Source: Saururus chinensis
Taxonomy: Eukaryota > Streptophyta > Magnoliopsida > Piperales > Saururaceae
Direction of reading: 5' to 3'
Assembly (NCBI GenBank): GCA_035235625.1
Contig: CP141142.1
Span: 21,400,995-21,464,994 of the forward strand
Length of the DNA stretch: 64,000 nt
Shown here: positions 34,854 to 47,014 of the stretch, piece by piece
Layout of the letters: each line of letters begins with the position of its first letter
How positions within the stretch are numbered: position 1 is the stretch's first letter
Notes under the pieces: model-generated
What the model was told of the DNA's origin: nothing
The model's input: only the letters and a program-made list of their open reading frames with translations
Databases searched by the model: none
Translations under genes and position numbers: made by a program

Positions 34854-37560
34854 TCGATGGAAAGAGCTCAAACACAATGACTGAGCCCTCCTTTGCGGCA
34901 ATATTGGACCCGTTAGCACTCCTAGACATACCCATCTGAGGCTTCTTCCTAAAGCCTCATTGTCCACCTGAAGCTTCTTCCTCCAGTGGCTCGCAGTTGT
35001 CACTTGCCTCCCATCTACTGATGCAAGGCCTCCTTCAACTCCCAGTTGCTCTGGCACGTTTTGAAGCACTATTGATGCATAAATTAGACTCTGCACTGAT
35101 TTGATTTCCCTGCTCCACCTCCATCGGATGCCCCTGCCACCTCTACTAACGCATTTGTCTCAAACCTTTGATTTCGATGGTGTGTCGTTACCTCTTCTTT
35201 CTCCTGTCACACCCCTTATGGCGGATTTAGTCACCCCAGTTGCTTTAGCAACCCATATATCACTTGTCCAATCATTGTCTCCGATTTCTCTAGGTTCTCA
35301 TAGGCCCACAGAAATCAAGGTCCCCACTTTCCAGCAGCTCTTGTCTCAATGTCCTCCACTGTTGCAGCCCTCATTCCGCCAGCCATTGCCACTCTGATCG
35401 CTTCCTTGGACGCCTATGTTTCTGCAATCGTACTAGCTTCTTGTTCCATGGTGCGTTGCCACCTTCTCTGTAGCCAGCCGCAATGCTTCTACCCGATTGG
35501 TTGCTGCTTCCGCCATCCCTATCACCCCATTCAACAGCCTTCTTAGCAGCCTTCGGAGTTTCACTACCCCACGGCCGTCAAGGCCATCATTTTCCAGCCC
35601 AAATTACCAGCGATGAATGCTAGTGCGCACCTTGTCCTATCCGCCACGGCTGCCTTTCCACCATCTCTATGCCAGTCGGTCATCTTCCAACCGTTTTTCG
35701 ATCTACCGTCCCTCCACCCCATGAAATGCGTAGCCATGTTCTGGCAATGGCACTGCATGACTCTGCTATTGGGGGGATGCCTCACCACACCTGCAACTTC
35801 CTGGGCGAGATTGTCGTTCCATCTCCTAACTGGTTACTATCCAGCAACTTCCACATGCCCTTGTTCCTCTCGCATCTATGACGAGCCCTTTCCAGCACAT
35901 TCTGCCACATCCCGCTGCTCTGGCCGACCATTGTCCACCTGTGGCACTGCAGATCGCCTCTTCTACCACCATGACTCTTCTCCCTGTTCCTAAGGAACAC
36001 GTCGGGCAATTGGTCAAGGGAGGTGAGTTTGCTCTCTATGAATTTCACTTGAGTTTATTTGAACCTGGTTCTCTTGTTGATCTGGCTGCACATACCTTGG
36101 GTAATGTGTGTCACAACCACCCTTTTAACCAACCCATGGCTGGTTTTCCACCTCTGAGTTTTTCCTGTGCAACTTTGTCTAATTCACACCCGCCCCCACC
36201 AGCCCGTGATCATATGTGAAAAAACTTTCATAGACAATTTCATAGCTCACTTCTACATTCTGGCACTTGTGACTTGGATGTTTCTAACAATTATATAATG
36301 CAGATAGATGATCTTCCCGTAGCCCCGGACTACAGTAGGGCCAATTTCTACCATAGGCCGCTGCCCCCTCATTCACTAGGCCATGGTTTGGCACTCATTG
36401 ACCTGGTGGGCTTCCATTCGGGTATGATGCAGTGGCCTATGACTATGATGGCATTGTCCAAGCCAATCCAGCTCGACTCACTTTCCCAATCTTCAAGGGT
36501 GGTGAACGAAAGGAATGGATATTTCACGCCCGAACATTTTTTCATTTCCATCGGACTCCAGCTCACAAGTGTATTGATCTTTATTCCTTTCACACGGAAG
36601 GTTGTGTGCTACAATGGCTTGAGCACTCTCTTTCTAATACTCCGCATGCTATGTGGGATGGCATGGAGCAAGCTCTCCTTGTTCACTTTGGACCAAATGA
36701 TTATGAAGATTATAATCTCTATCTTTCCCGTGTTTGCAAGACTACCACCGCTAAAGCTTATTAGGATGTGTTTGAAAAGTTGTCTAATCAGGTTTCTAAT
36801 TGTCCTGAAGTTGCTTTAATCAATACTTTACTTTATGGTTTGTGATTTGATTTGCAAGCTTCGGTAAGCATTTTCAAGCCCAGTACCTTGACAGAGAATC
36901 CATATCGTCCGTATGTGTCAAGAACAACTTAAGAATCAACAGTGTGTTCCACAGGCTCTTCAATCTTCTTTTATTGATCCATACCTCCTATTTCGAGCAC
37001 TATGATTCCTCTTAAGAGGTTATCCCAGGATGAAATGGAGGCTCATTATTGAAAGGGCTTATGTTATAATTGTGACAAAAAGCATGCCCTTGGCCACCGA
37101 TGCTAGATCCTTCATACTTATGTGGTTGAAGATGTGCCTCCCTCAGTGGATTCTCCAGACACTATGGCTGAGTTTGACCCTACCCTAGCCACCTTGGTGA
37201 ATGATGTCGACCCATATTTTCCCATTCATGCCTATAAAGGTGGCAATATTCCCAACACTATGCACATCAATGGCCAAATGGAGAAATAACATGTCATGGT
37301 TCTTATCGATAATAATAGCACCCATAGTTTTATTAATGATGTCATTGCTAAAGAGTTAGGTTTTCAAATCTCTAAATGTCCTACTTTTGATGTTATGATC
37401 GGAGATGGTGCAAAGCTTTGTAGTATGGGTTGTCATCAGGCATTTATGCTTTTTCAAGGCCTTACTATCAAATTTAATTTCTACATTTTGCCTATCAAAG
37501 GAGTTGATATCGTTCTTAGCATTGATTGGTTGTGCACTTTGAGAAAGGTCGAATAGGACT
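34854..37560 (+). pseudogene. gag-protease pseudogene, second interior
   Basis: Same order as the first interior and better preserved. The gag core (36432-36830) reads L-T-F-P-I-F-K-G-G-E-R-K-E-W-I-F-H-A-R-T-F-F, then H-T-E-G-C-V-L-Q-W-L. The knuckle (about 37063-37105) reads C-Y-N-C-D-K-K-H-A-L-G-H-R-C, the CX2CX7HXC-like form seen in plant gypsy gag. Protease (37290-37556) has V-M-V-L-I-D-N-N-S-T-H-S-F-I-N, with the active-site D-S-G changed to D-N-N, and G-V-D-I-V-L-S-I-D-W-L. Stops and frameshifts occur throughout. No RT motif before the next LTR. Confidence 0.82.
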
Positions 37561-37736
37561 TTGAACGCAAGCATATGAGCTTTGAGATTGATGGAGTCAA
37601 GTGCCTCCTTATTGCTCAACCTCTAGATAAGTTGCTCATTATTCAACAAATGCAACCACAGTGTGCTTGGGTTCTATAGCCATTTGCAGTCAATGAGAGT
37701 ATTGACACTTCTCAGCCTTAAGGACAAGGCCTAGCA

Positions 37737-38030
37737 GAATTAGATTGCATAAGATTTGAATTAAATTTCAGCTTTCCTAAATTACGACTACTTTCCTGGA
37801 TTAAGTAGGATTTGATATTTTGATTTAATTGCATTTTACAATTAGACTAGTATTACTTTCCTTATGCTAGTAGGATTAATTTCCAATTCTCTAATAAATT
37901 GTAGTGCACTGTAGTGTTCTAGGCAATCAATGAAAATTCAACAATTAGTATAGTTAATTAGTTTGCACTTTCTCTCTTTCTTCTCTCCCCTTTTTCCATA
38001 AATTTTCTATGTAGACTATGGTCTACATCA
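37737..38030 (+). repeat. LTR C (third, 5'-truncated)
   Basis: Begins at 'gaattagattgcat', which is internal to the LTR. The purine tract and first ~22 bp of the LTR are deleted. Ends GGTCTACATCA at 38030. Confidence 0.82.
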
Positions 38031-38035
38031 ATTTA

Positions 38036-39767
38036 CCCACACGATATGATACTTTTCTTACTGGAACCCTACCCCCTTTCTTCTGGTTCTTTTGATTGGA
38101 CATAATACACAAGGTTTAGGCATACATGTAGCCATTAGAGCCTTCAACCAAGCTTAATCTTCTTAAAGGAGCCTTGTCTCTTCTAATCTTCTTTAGAATG
38201 ACACAATGAGTTTCTGGTTTACAACTTGACAGAGAATAATATTGCTTAAGGCACTGTATTAGGAAGGCTTAATGGGTATTTGGACTCAGGCCCATTACCC
38301 GGACCATTTTAAAAGCCCAAAACAATGTCAATTGAGACAGTTGAGCCACTTGATGTTTTCAATATAAAAACAAGCCCAACATCTTCTTCTCTAGTGTCGG
38401 CAGGCCAATGTTGGCATTGGCAACACGTCAAAAACCTCCTACTCTAGTCGTGGCTAGAGTGGAGAACCATGGCTGTGGCAAGAAAATCTACTCCTAGTCG
38501 GGCTGGGAGCGCTGGTCGGGACCAAAAGCTTTGGTTGTGGCCAATATTCCAGCAGCCTATGTTCAGAGTTCTAACCACAACTCTAGGGAGGAGAGGGGAG
38601 GAGAAGGATGACCAGGGTTGCATTTGTCGATGTTGTCCCTGTCACAGTAGTTGGGGTGGGAAATGTGGGGTTTTGTTGAGGTGGGGTAAAAGGGAGATAA
38701 ATAATAGGTTATTTGTGGTTTCAAAGAGTAAAAAAAATACTATAATTTTTTTGAAAGAGGGGTATTGAAGGGATTAATGGGGTGTAGATAGATGCATTCA
38801 TCATAAGAGAAGAGTTTTTCTTGCTCATCACAGACAATGAACCCAACATAAGCTACACATGGCAAGCATTCATTAATGAGATCAATGTCACACACGCTAC
38901 AACAAATTAGTGTCAGTATCAGTTACATTAATGTTCATGAGCATGTGTGCCGTTAATTTTAAATATCAATGACTCTCATGAGTAACTTACGTTGGGCTCA
39001 TTGTTAGTGGGGAGTATGAAAAATTCTTCCCATCTCAAGATATAAGATAGGAGTACGAGATTCACATGTGTCAGTAATTATTTTGTGCCTGTCGTTTTCC
39101 GTGAGTGCAATTCCCAACTTCCTCATGAATTGGTGCATTCCAGTTAACACAAAAGCTTCATCAACTTTCAAATTTATCTATATTAAATTAGGAACCATAA
39201 TCAGTACTCCCATATGACAGTGAGCCAAGTGTAAGGAACGCATGGGAGCCTTCATCAATGAGATCGACAACACACATGCTAGCGTTCATTAGCACATAAG
39301 GGAACAAGTACGAGTACAACAATAATGTGGTTAGGGGAGACGTATGGAAAACATATAAAAAAAATTCAAAATAAAAAATGTAAAAATTATGGAGAAATAA
39401 TAAAAATAAACAATATATGATATATATATATATATATATATATAATCCAACAGATTAAAAAAGATCACTTGAGTGCTCATTGGCTAAGCAGATCCAAAAG
39501 ATTATGTAACAAAGTACGAGTATAATAAACATTTTACGCATGAAGTTTTTAAAAAATGTGAATAATATGGCATTTTTTGCAGTAGGATGAAAAAATGTGA
39601 ACTACATGTATAAAATACATATTATACACATTTTTTGTCACTTAGATTAGCACTAGTGGTATTGGCACTAATCGGCACTACCGTGTGCACCGTCGATATC
39701 AAATATTATGGTTTCCCATGCGTTCCTTATGTTGGGCTCATTGTTAGAGTAAAATATGAAACACTCT
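38036..39767 (+). repeat. Segmental duplication, end of unit 2 and start of unit 3
   Basis: Resumes unit homology interrupted at 31085. It matches 26890-28280, with an extra ~290 bp at about 38090-38385 of unknown origin. Contains a (TA)n run at 39421-39444. No gene. The CACTA insertion begins at 39768. Confidence 0.75.
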
Positions 39768-40345
39768 CACTACAAGAAAATGGGGTATTAGCAACTGTCA
39801 AAGAGTTGCTAAAGGTTATTTGCAAAGCTTATTGACCGTCGCAATAAGCGTCGCAAATAAACCAGTCGCTACTACTTACTAATGACAGAAAAAAAGAACC
39901 GTCAGTAATAGTACCTTTAGCGACACTTTTGCAAACCGTCACTAATATATGCTTATTAGCGACGGTTACAATATCATTGCTACAATGTCATACATTTGCG
40001 ACAGTTAGATATATGTCGCGAATGAAAGTATGCACAACGCTTTTATTAGCGACGGTTTACATTAGCGTTGCGAATAATGTTTGTATTAGCGATGTTCAAT
40101 TAAATTTTTCATAAATATTTAGAATAGCAATGCTCTCTAAAAGCGTTGCTAATAGAATTGTTAGCGACAATTTGAGAGCATTGCTATTGAATAAAATTAA
40201 AATAAAACAATAGCTTCGCTAATAGAATTGTTGGCGATAGTTCATGAGTGTCACTATTGAATAAAATTAAAATTAAACAATAGTTCCGCTTGTGGAGCAT
40301 CACTAATATAATTATTAGCCATCAGTAGTGTTGCTAATGAACAAA
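39768..40345. repeat. CACTA left subterminal repeats
   Basis: 'ttagcgacggtt', 'gcgtcgcaaat', 'ttgctaata' and variants recur at least 15 times in both orientations, as in subterminal regions bound by TnpA-type proteins in this superfamily. Confidence 0.9.
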
Positions 40346-40496
40346 AAATTTAAAAAAATATATAATAAAATGTTAAATAGAAATAAAGATTATTTTTTTC
40401 ATTTCTAATTATATCCATACAATCATATCTCGAATACAATTAAAAATCTTTACTTACAATACAAGTTGAGTTCTTTCCTATTAATGGCATATTTAA

Positions 40497-42231
40497 AGCA
40501 AAACTATGTTAGGATCCTTGAAGGAATTTTCGTCCTGCAAATCAGAGTCATTTGAGCTGGGAGCATCAACATGTATATGATCAGTTTCATGACACTCACA
40601 TAAGTCTTGAGCAGTTGAGCTTCCTGGCAACTACCTCTGCATTCCAATATTCCTTTCTTTAGCAACAGCCTTCAAAATGTGAGCCATTTTTTATTTGTAC
40701 AGTGGCCTGTTGACCATCAGAGCATGCCCTTTTCTCCAAAGCTCCATCTTAATGGCATTTGAAGTGTCATGGTTAAGTATCCAGGCAAATGTGGCTTTCT
40801 CCTAGTATGTCTCTAGGAAGTTTAGTTGCTCTTTCCATATATCTGTGCTCAAGTCCAGCAGAGCAATGTCCACCACAATCACAAGATATGGAGTTTTCAT
40901 GGTCTGGCTGTTTAATGCGCTAACATGCTCTAATATGTACCCCGCAGAATAATGTGGCCAGCTGCAGGGTGGAAGCTGTAACTATGTAAGCATGATTGGA
41001 TGATAGTAACATCAGTTTTTTTTGTAATAAAATTTGATTATAAGTATTTCATTTCTTGTTCATGTGCAACATTTGCTCCATCTCTTATGATGTCGAGAAA
41101 CTTCTTGGAGGAAAGTACCATGTAAAAACTTAATAATTCTAGACCACCTGCCGATAAACTTTAATGGTAAAAGTAACTTCTACCTAATATGACTGCTTAA
41201 CATATAGAATAAATATAAACCAAAGTGGTACTTACATGAAGTGAACTCAATAGAATTGCTGATCAGGTTTGCAAAAATCTGAACCACTGGGGAAGAGTCT
41301 CCCCGAACAAACTTCGGCATATCATCTAAAAGTATAAACTACAATCTCATCAAAGCTTTTGCCTGAGAAACTGTTAACCTATGCTTTTATCGTGAACAGA
41401 TAATTATTGCTCCCAGAGCTTCATCTTTATGACATAAATTGATAAAATGGCATACCAGAGAGATCTAGAACAGTCCCTGCATTCTGGTTGATGTATTGTA
41501 CAGAGAACATATCCACGATTCCTTCAAGTTCTCGGCCCAAGTCAAATTCAGCCTCTTCCAGTACTAGTTTCCCCGACTCAACCTACCCATTTTGTGAAAC
41601 AGAGCCATAGGATGTTTTCTTATCAAAATAAAATAAATAATTTGACTTTTACCTCATATTTGCCAAAAAATGGCTTTTGTAGTTGCTGGAATCTTCTGCC
41701 CTTCTTCTTGCTTCAAGGTGACTTATCACTTCTGCTCTTAATTTCATTTCTTTTGAAACTCCACTGGTTAATATCATAATGCAAACACACCCAATCACAA
41801 GAATGCAAATAGATGCAGTAATCAATATCAGCAAAGCTGTGAGAGCACTTTCATCAACCTTCCCCTTTATATATTTTCTTGGAATTATAACTACTCCTAC
41901 CTGCAATTCAGACTTTACCAATAAGAATTAACTTCATAAGTTCTTGATCACTAAAGTACAAATTTTCTAACTATTTTTTTTGTTGGATTATCTAAAATGT
42001 TTCGTCACATACATACATTTACTGATTGTGAAAATATTTTAAGTAGAGTTTTCATAAGCCTCTTCACAATATGACTTAAAGAAAGAAAGCTAATGAAATA
42101 CATAATTAGAGAACTCACCAAAGGTAGCCTTTTCAAACCCAGGAAAAAGGAATCAATATAATATTTCTGATGTCCTAGTACTACATTTTCCATATGCAGC
42201 TCATTATTCAGTAGGAATTTATTTTTGTAAG
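40497..42231 (-). pseudogene. Captured AHK1-like histidine kinase gene fragment, exons and introns kept
   Basis: On the minus strand: exon a 42119-42231 (K-F-L-L-N-N-E-L, then Y-Y-I-D-S-F-F-L-G-L-K-R-L-P-L); exon b 41653-41900 (G-V-V-I-I-P-R-K-Y, a membrane helix about A-L-T-A-L-L-I-L-I-T, then S-S-N-Y-K-S-H-F-L-A-N-M); exon c 41456-41582 (V-E-S-G-K-L-V-L-E-E-A-E-F-D-L-G-R-E-L-E-G); exon d 41236-41325 (D-D-M-P-K-F-V-R-G-D, N-box A-N-L-I-S-N-S-I-E-F-T); exon e about 40497-40961 (G-H-I-I-L-R-G, then T-P-Y-L-V-I-V-V-D, L-N-H-D-T-S-N-A-I-K-M-E-L). All borders keep GT/AG and phase. This order matches the plant osmosensor histidine kinase AHK1/HK1 as I know it. The H-box exon (H-E-L-R-T-P) between b and c and the G1/F/G2 boxes in e are missing, and the receiver domain is absent. 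There are stops in exon e. Confidence 0.92.
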
Positions 42232-43500
42232 CTGAACAATGATAGAATAATCATTTGACTGACTGAATAACTACTCAATGTGATGCAGAGATTAATAGGA
42301 AATAGTAACTAGAAGAACACACATTAGACATTTTCAAAGATAAAACATAGAAAGGTGTTATCCTCTGTAGCTACTCAATGCCATTTCTGGCCACAGAAAG
42401 GTGTTACGTAGTAAAAAATCTTATCCTTCAACTACACAAAAAAAAACATAACAAACACAACTAAAGTGGTTGTGTGATCTGTATTTTCAATGCGACTTCT
42501 GGCTACAGAAAGGTGTTGCATTACTTTCAGCGGGGTTAATCTGCAATATAAACAAAGGCAGAAAATTTCCATTTACAATGTTCATCACGGAATCTGCAAA
42601 AATAGTCCTTAAATATTTAAATTTACCAACAAATGTTAATCAACTGATTAGAACAATAACCACCAAGGGAAAGTTCTTCCCTTGTTGGTCTAAAAGTTTC
42701 ACAGCTAGGTATTACAAGTATCCAACTCACAAGTTTGGTACTACATTGCACCAAATACTACCAACAAACAGCCAATCTAGCCTAAGTCTAATTGTCTGGA
42801 TCTCATCCTATTGAGTGAGATGTATGGGGGTAAAATCTCTGTGGCATCATGTGCGTGTGAGGCAGTGGTGGTGCGCGTTTACTATAGAAAAAAAGACATA
42901 TAAGTTATCCAACCAATCATAACCATTGAGTATAATCAACTCCAACTTAATTCAAGAAAAATATTAACTACCCTTCATATAAGTACGTGACCGCTATAAC
43001 AGAGGATGGAAAAATTAAATAGAAGAACACACATTAGACATTTTCAAAGATAAAACTGATTATATTGCCAATTAAAACCAAAATTGACTATAGCTTAAGG
43101 CCGTGAGACGAGCACTATTATTTACTAGTCAGAAACCAAAATCGACTCTGAGAATAAATTTCTGACCTTGAAGAATTTCTGGACTACGAAGAAATTTGGG
43201 CTATGAGAAAACTTGGACGCTGAAAGGATATACAAATTTGCTGTTTTTCTGGCCATTATAGGATATGGAATGAAGATTTAGATTCTACTAATTGAAAAAT
43301 GAAGATTGAAGACAAATTTTCATGAAGACGTAGTCTACTTGCGGTGTTTTCTGGCCGATGTGAAGAAATCCCTCCATGGCGTGTAACTCCTCTTCATCGT
43401 GGGATTCCTAGTTTAGGGTTAAATTTTATTTCACACGATTCTTAAGGATACCATTGCTCAGTAGCATATCTATTTTTAGTAGATCAGTCGCAAAACGCGG
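42232..43500. other. CACTA interior, non-coding, small direct duplication
   Basis: 'agaagaacacacattagac-ttttcaaagataaaac' occurs at 42311-42347 and again at 43021-43057. 'ttctggc-acagaaaggtgtt' occurs at 42388 and 42497. No further kinase exon could be recognised, though the 5' part of the captured gene could be decayed here. Confidence 0.6.
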
Positions 43501-43739
43501 GAGTGGGAGCGGGAGTTGGATTTTTTAGCGAGAAGGATTGCCAGTTTATTTTAGGCTTTATTAAAAAAATTAGGAGCAATTCTACGTGGGCCCATGCATC
43601 ATTATATTAAAATTTGTCTTTTTGATTAAAATCTAACACTTTTAATGCTGAGCTAATTATAATATATGTGAGCCCAGGTCATCCAGGGTCATATGTGATA
43701 TGAGTCTTTATGGTTAATATTTAACCATTCAAGAGAAAT

Positions 43740-44480
43740 TAAACATGAGTAAACGTAGCCCAGCAAATTAAGACTTGAGTAAACGTAGTACAACTCAAAG
43801 CCTAGGGCATACACTCACCTAAACTTTTATTTCCAAAATTTTATGTTTTTAATTTAAAATTTTATCTTATAAATTTTATATGGGTAATAGATAAATTTTA
43901 TAAATTTGAATTTATTTTGGTAATTAGTCAATTAATTTTTAAAAATATTTTAAAAAAAATCTAACTTGATCTTGACCAAAACTTGTGTGCCATACTTTAT
44001 GTATACATCCACCCAATTGTCATCCATACAATTCATATATAGTCGCACATAGGCCCATACATCATAAGTTATCACATCAAAATTTGAAAACATAATTAAG
44101 TGTTCGCGCAGTTGCTTGAGCCCAAGCTCTATAGCCTAGCAAATTTAGATTCAATGATGCATATTACTTTAAGACTTGAGTAAACGTATTACAACTGATC
44201 AGAGCCTAGGGTACTCACGTAAACTTCTTTTACCAAAATTTTATGTTTTTAATTTAAAATTTTATCATATAAAATTTATATGGTTAATAGATAAATTTTA
44301 TAAATTTGTATTTATTTTGGTAATTAGTCAATTAATTTTTAAAAATTCTAACTTGATCATGACCGAATCTTATAGGCCATATTTTATACATCCACCCAAT
44401 TGTCATCCATACAATTCATATATAGTCGCACATAGGCCCATACTTCATAAGTTGTCACATCAAAATCTGACAATATAATT
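43740..44480 (+). repeat. ~310-bp direct duplication inside CACTA
   Basis: 'agacttgagtaaacgta-tacaact' at 43770 and 44172 starts two copies that run through 'tttatgtttttaatttaaaatttta', 'gtcatccatacaattcatat' and 'cacatcaaaat-tga'. They are spaced about 400 bp apart. Confidence 0.85.
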
Positions 44481-44919
44481 AAGTGTACTGCATGTATGAA
44501 CTCATACTTTACGGGTCATTTGATCTAAGGTCTGACGATACAAACATTTTATTTTGATATTTATATTTACTCACAAAAATTTTACAAGTTAATAGGTAAA
44601 ATTAAAAAATTATTTACACTTTTTTTGTATTTATTTCCATAATAAGGTTATTTTTTAAGTTTTTTAAATATTTAAATTAGGTCATGTTTAGGTATGCATA
44701 GATCATGCTCAAGTTACTATATCTAAAATGAAAACATATTCAGGCTTTAGATAACCCAACCCGAGCTCGAAGACCAAACATATGTCAGGTTGGGTTAGGT
44801 CCAACAGATTTGATTCATATCTCAAGTTAGGTCATGCAAAACTCGACCTAACCCGACCCGAGATGTAGCCCTAGTCTTGTAGAGTATTAAAACTCGGACC
44901 GAATATGATACTATTAGCT

Positions 44920-46260
44920 TAATTCCCACCCCAACCCAATGTAGACCGTTTAGGAAAAAATATATATTTTAGATTTTAATATACTATTTAATATAATATT
45001 GAGAGATAAATTGGAATACATCTTGGTGGTTTTTCATAATTCGTATTGTTTATTACTAGTTATTATGTTTTCAAGAAAGAGAAAGAATATCAAATGTATG
45101 TATGACATCGATCATCATAGCTTTTTAAAATTCATTGTTAAGCGGGACATGATATTCCTTTGACAGGAGTCTAGAATTTGAGGCAGTTGTCTGAGCAATT
45201 TTGTAAAAAATTAGTCTTTAGTAACATGTTATAGCACATGACTCGTTGAAAAGGTATAGCAAACAACAAATTAGTTTCACTATGGTCATAAATAGAATAA
45301 GTTGCAAGACTAAATATTAATTACCATATTAGAAATATTTTTTATTATATTTATATAATTTAATATTACTAGCAAATAGTTATTTTTTAAACTAAAAATA
45401 AATTATTATATAATATAATAAATAATTTTTAATGAATTTTATTAAATAATATAATAATTATGTACTTCTTATTTTATATTAATTATTCCAATTTTAATAT
45501 ATAGATAATTAAAATTAATAATAATTTGATACTATTTATAACTACTTTATCATCATTTTTTAAGAGAGAAATAATATTATCAATGCACGATGATGAGGAA
45601 TATCATCAAAGTTTTTCATTATTCAAATTATTTAATTTAGAAGTAAAAATAATATAATATTCCCTAACAGGAGTCGAGAGTTATGTAGGCAATTGTCTGC
45701 TCATGTTAAAACACACTCGTCGAAAGGACAAATTACAACAAATGATTAATAACACTATGGTCCTAAATAAATTAATAAGTTACAAGCTTTTGTGCTAATG
45801 TAGAAGTAATGTTTTTCATGATATTTATATCAATATAATTTAATAGTACTAGTAGATAGTTCATTTTTCAAAATAAATAAATTTATATTATAACATAATA
45901 AATAATTATTTAATTTTTTTTATTAAATAGTATATTAACTTACGTATTTTATAATTAATATTATTTAATTATAATATATAAATTATTAAAATAAATAATA
46001 ATTTATTCATATTTATATAATTTAATAGTACTAATAAATTGTTATTTTTTAAAAATTTATATATAATATAATAAATAATTATTTACTAATTTTATTAATT
46101 TATGTATTTCATAATTTATATTATTCAATTATATTGTATAAATTATCAAATTATCGTAACTTTTTAACAAATTATTTTTAGTATATCAAAACATTATCAC
46201 ATCTTTAAACCTTGGAATAGGTTGGGTTTACATTGTTTTTTTTAAAAAAAAATTAATTTT
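44920..46260. repeat. Very AT-rich tract with internal duplication, CACTA interior
   Basis: Over 80 percent AT by eye. A block with 'ggagtc-aga', 'ggca-ttgtctg' and 'cactatggtc-taaat' near 45165-45310 recurs near 45668-45790, and 'aataaataatta-tta' blocks recur three or more times. No coding potential. Confidence 0.7.
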
Positions 46261-46469
46261 AAAATGAAATCAATAAGAAATTAATTAAGTATCGATTATC
46301 GCAAATTCATGGATGTACCACCCCTTAAACCATATTGTTATTTTTATTTTTTTAAAATTTCAAACAGGTTCTTTGTACATTTGTCAAGTGTCGAGGCAAG
46401 TAACTAATACACCATGCTTTTTATTAAGCGTATTTAATGACCTTTTATTATGGCAAATCTCTACAAGTT

Positions 46470-47014
46470 TTTTTAAAGAAAGTAACTATTAGTGATGGTT
46501 TTGTAAATCGTCGCTACAAGTTTTTTATTAGCGACGCTATTTAAAGAAGTCGCTACAAGTAAAATTAGTAACGATGCTTATTATAGAGCGTCACTAAAAG
46601 TATCCTGAGTAGCGATGCTTCATAAAACTGTCCCTAATAGCTATTTTAAAAAAAATTTAAAATATAACTTATAGTGACGCTTCACAAAAAGTGTCAATAA
46701 TAAGCCAGGAAGCATCACTACTAAGCCAACTTGTCGCGATGGTTCGCAAGAAGCGTTGCTACTAAGCCAACTTGTAGCGACGCTTTCTGTAAAGCATTGC
46801 AAATAAATTATACTTTTCGCCACGTTTTACAAAAGCATCACTAACCTTTCGCGATGGTTTACTAAAAGCATCGCGAGAAGTATATTATTAGCGATGCTGT
46901 TAGTAAAGCGTCGTGAAAAGTATAATTTATTTGTGATGCTTTACAAAGTGTCGCAAATGATAGTTAGTAGCGACGCTTTTAATAGCGTCGTTACTACCCA
47001 GTTTTGTTATAGTG
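46470..47014. repeat. CACTA right subterminal repeats
   Basis: Repeats of 'agcgacgctt', 'gcgatggttt', 'aagcgtcgc' and 'gcatcgc' in both orientations, mirroring the left end. Confidence 0.9.

Larger units (their letters stand above)
31086..38030 (+). mobile_element. Tandem LTR-int-LTR-int-LTR array of a gag-protease-only gypsy-like family
   Basis: Three related LTRs (31086-31373, 34466-34771, 37737-38030) enclose two ~3-kb interiors with the same layout: primer site, N-terminal gag, Pro/Ser-rich spacer, gag core, zinc-knuckle remnant, protease, purine tract. Neither interior has reverse transcriptase, RNase H or integrase. Protease is followed within about 200 bp by the purine tract and LTR. 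Flanks ATATA (31081-31085) and ATTTA (38031-38035) could be a decayed TSD, and unit homology resumes right after 38035. Lack of pol in both copies suggests an established non-autonomous type similar to described TR-GAG elements. Confidence 0.82.
39768..47014. mobile_element. CACTA (En/Spm) transposon, non-autonomous, 7247 bp
   Basis: The left end reads CACTACAAGAAAATGGGG; the right end reversed reads CACTATAACAAAACTGGG. The 3-bp TSD TCT (39765-39767 and 47015-47017) is perfect, and the empty site is seen in units 1 and 2 ('aaaaactcttc'). Both ends carry dense subterminal repeats. I see no transposase reading frame. The interior holds a captured histidine kinase gene fragment (minus strand, about 40497-42231), non-coding sequence and a very AT-rich 43.5-46.4 kb part. 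Non-autonomous by this content. Confidence 0.95.

Noticed and set aside
42470..42814. 114-codon frame in the CACTA interior as a further captured exon or transposase
   Set aside because: No match to kinase exons or to CACTA transposase motifs that I can recognise, and it is on the strand opposite the captured kinase.
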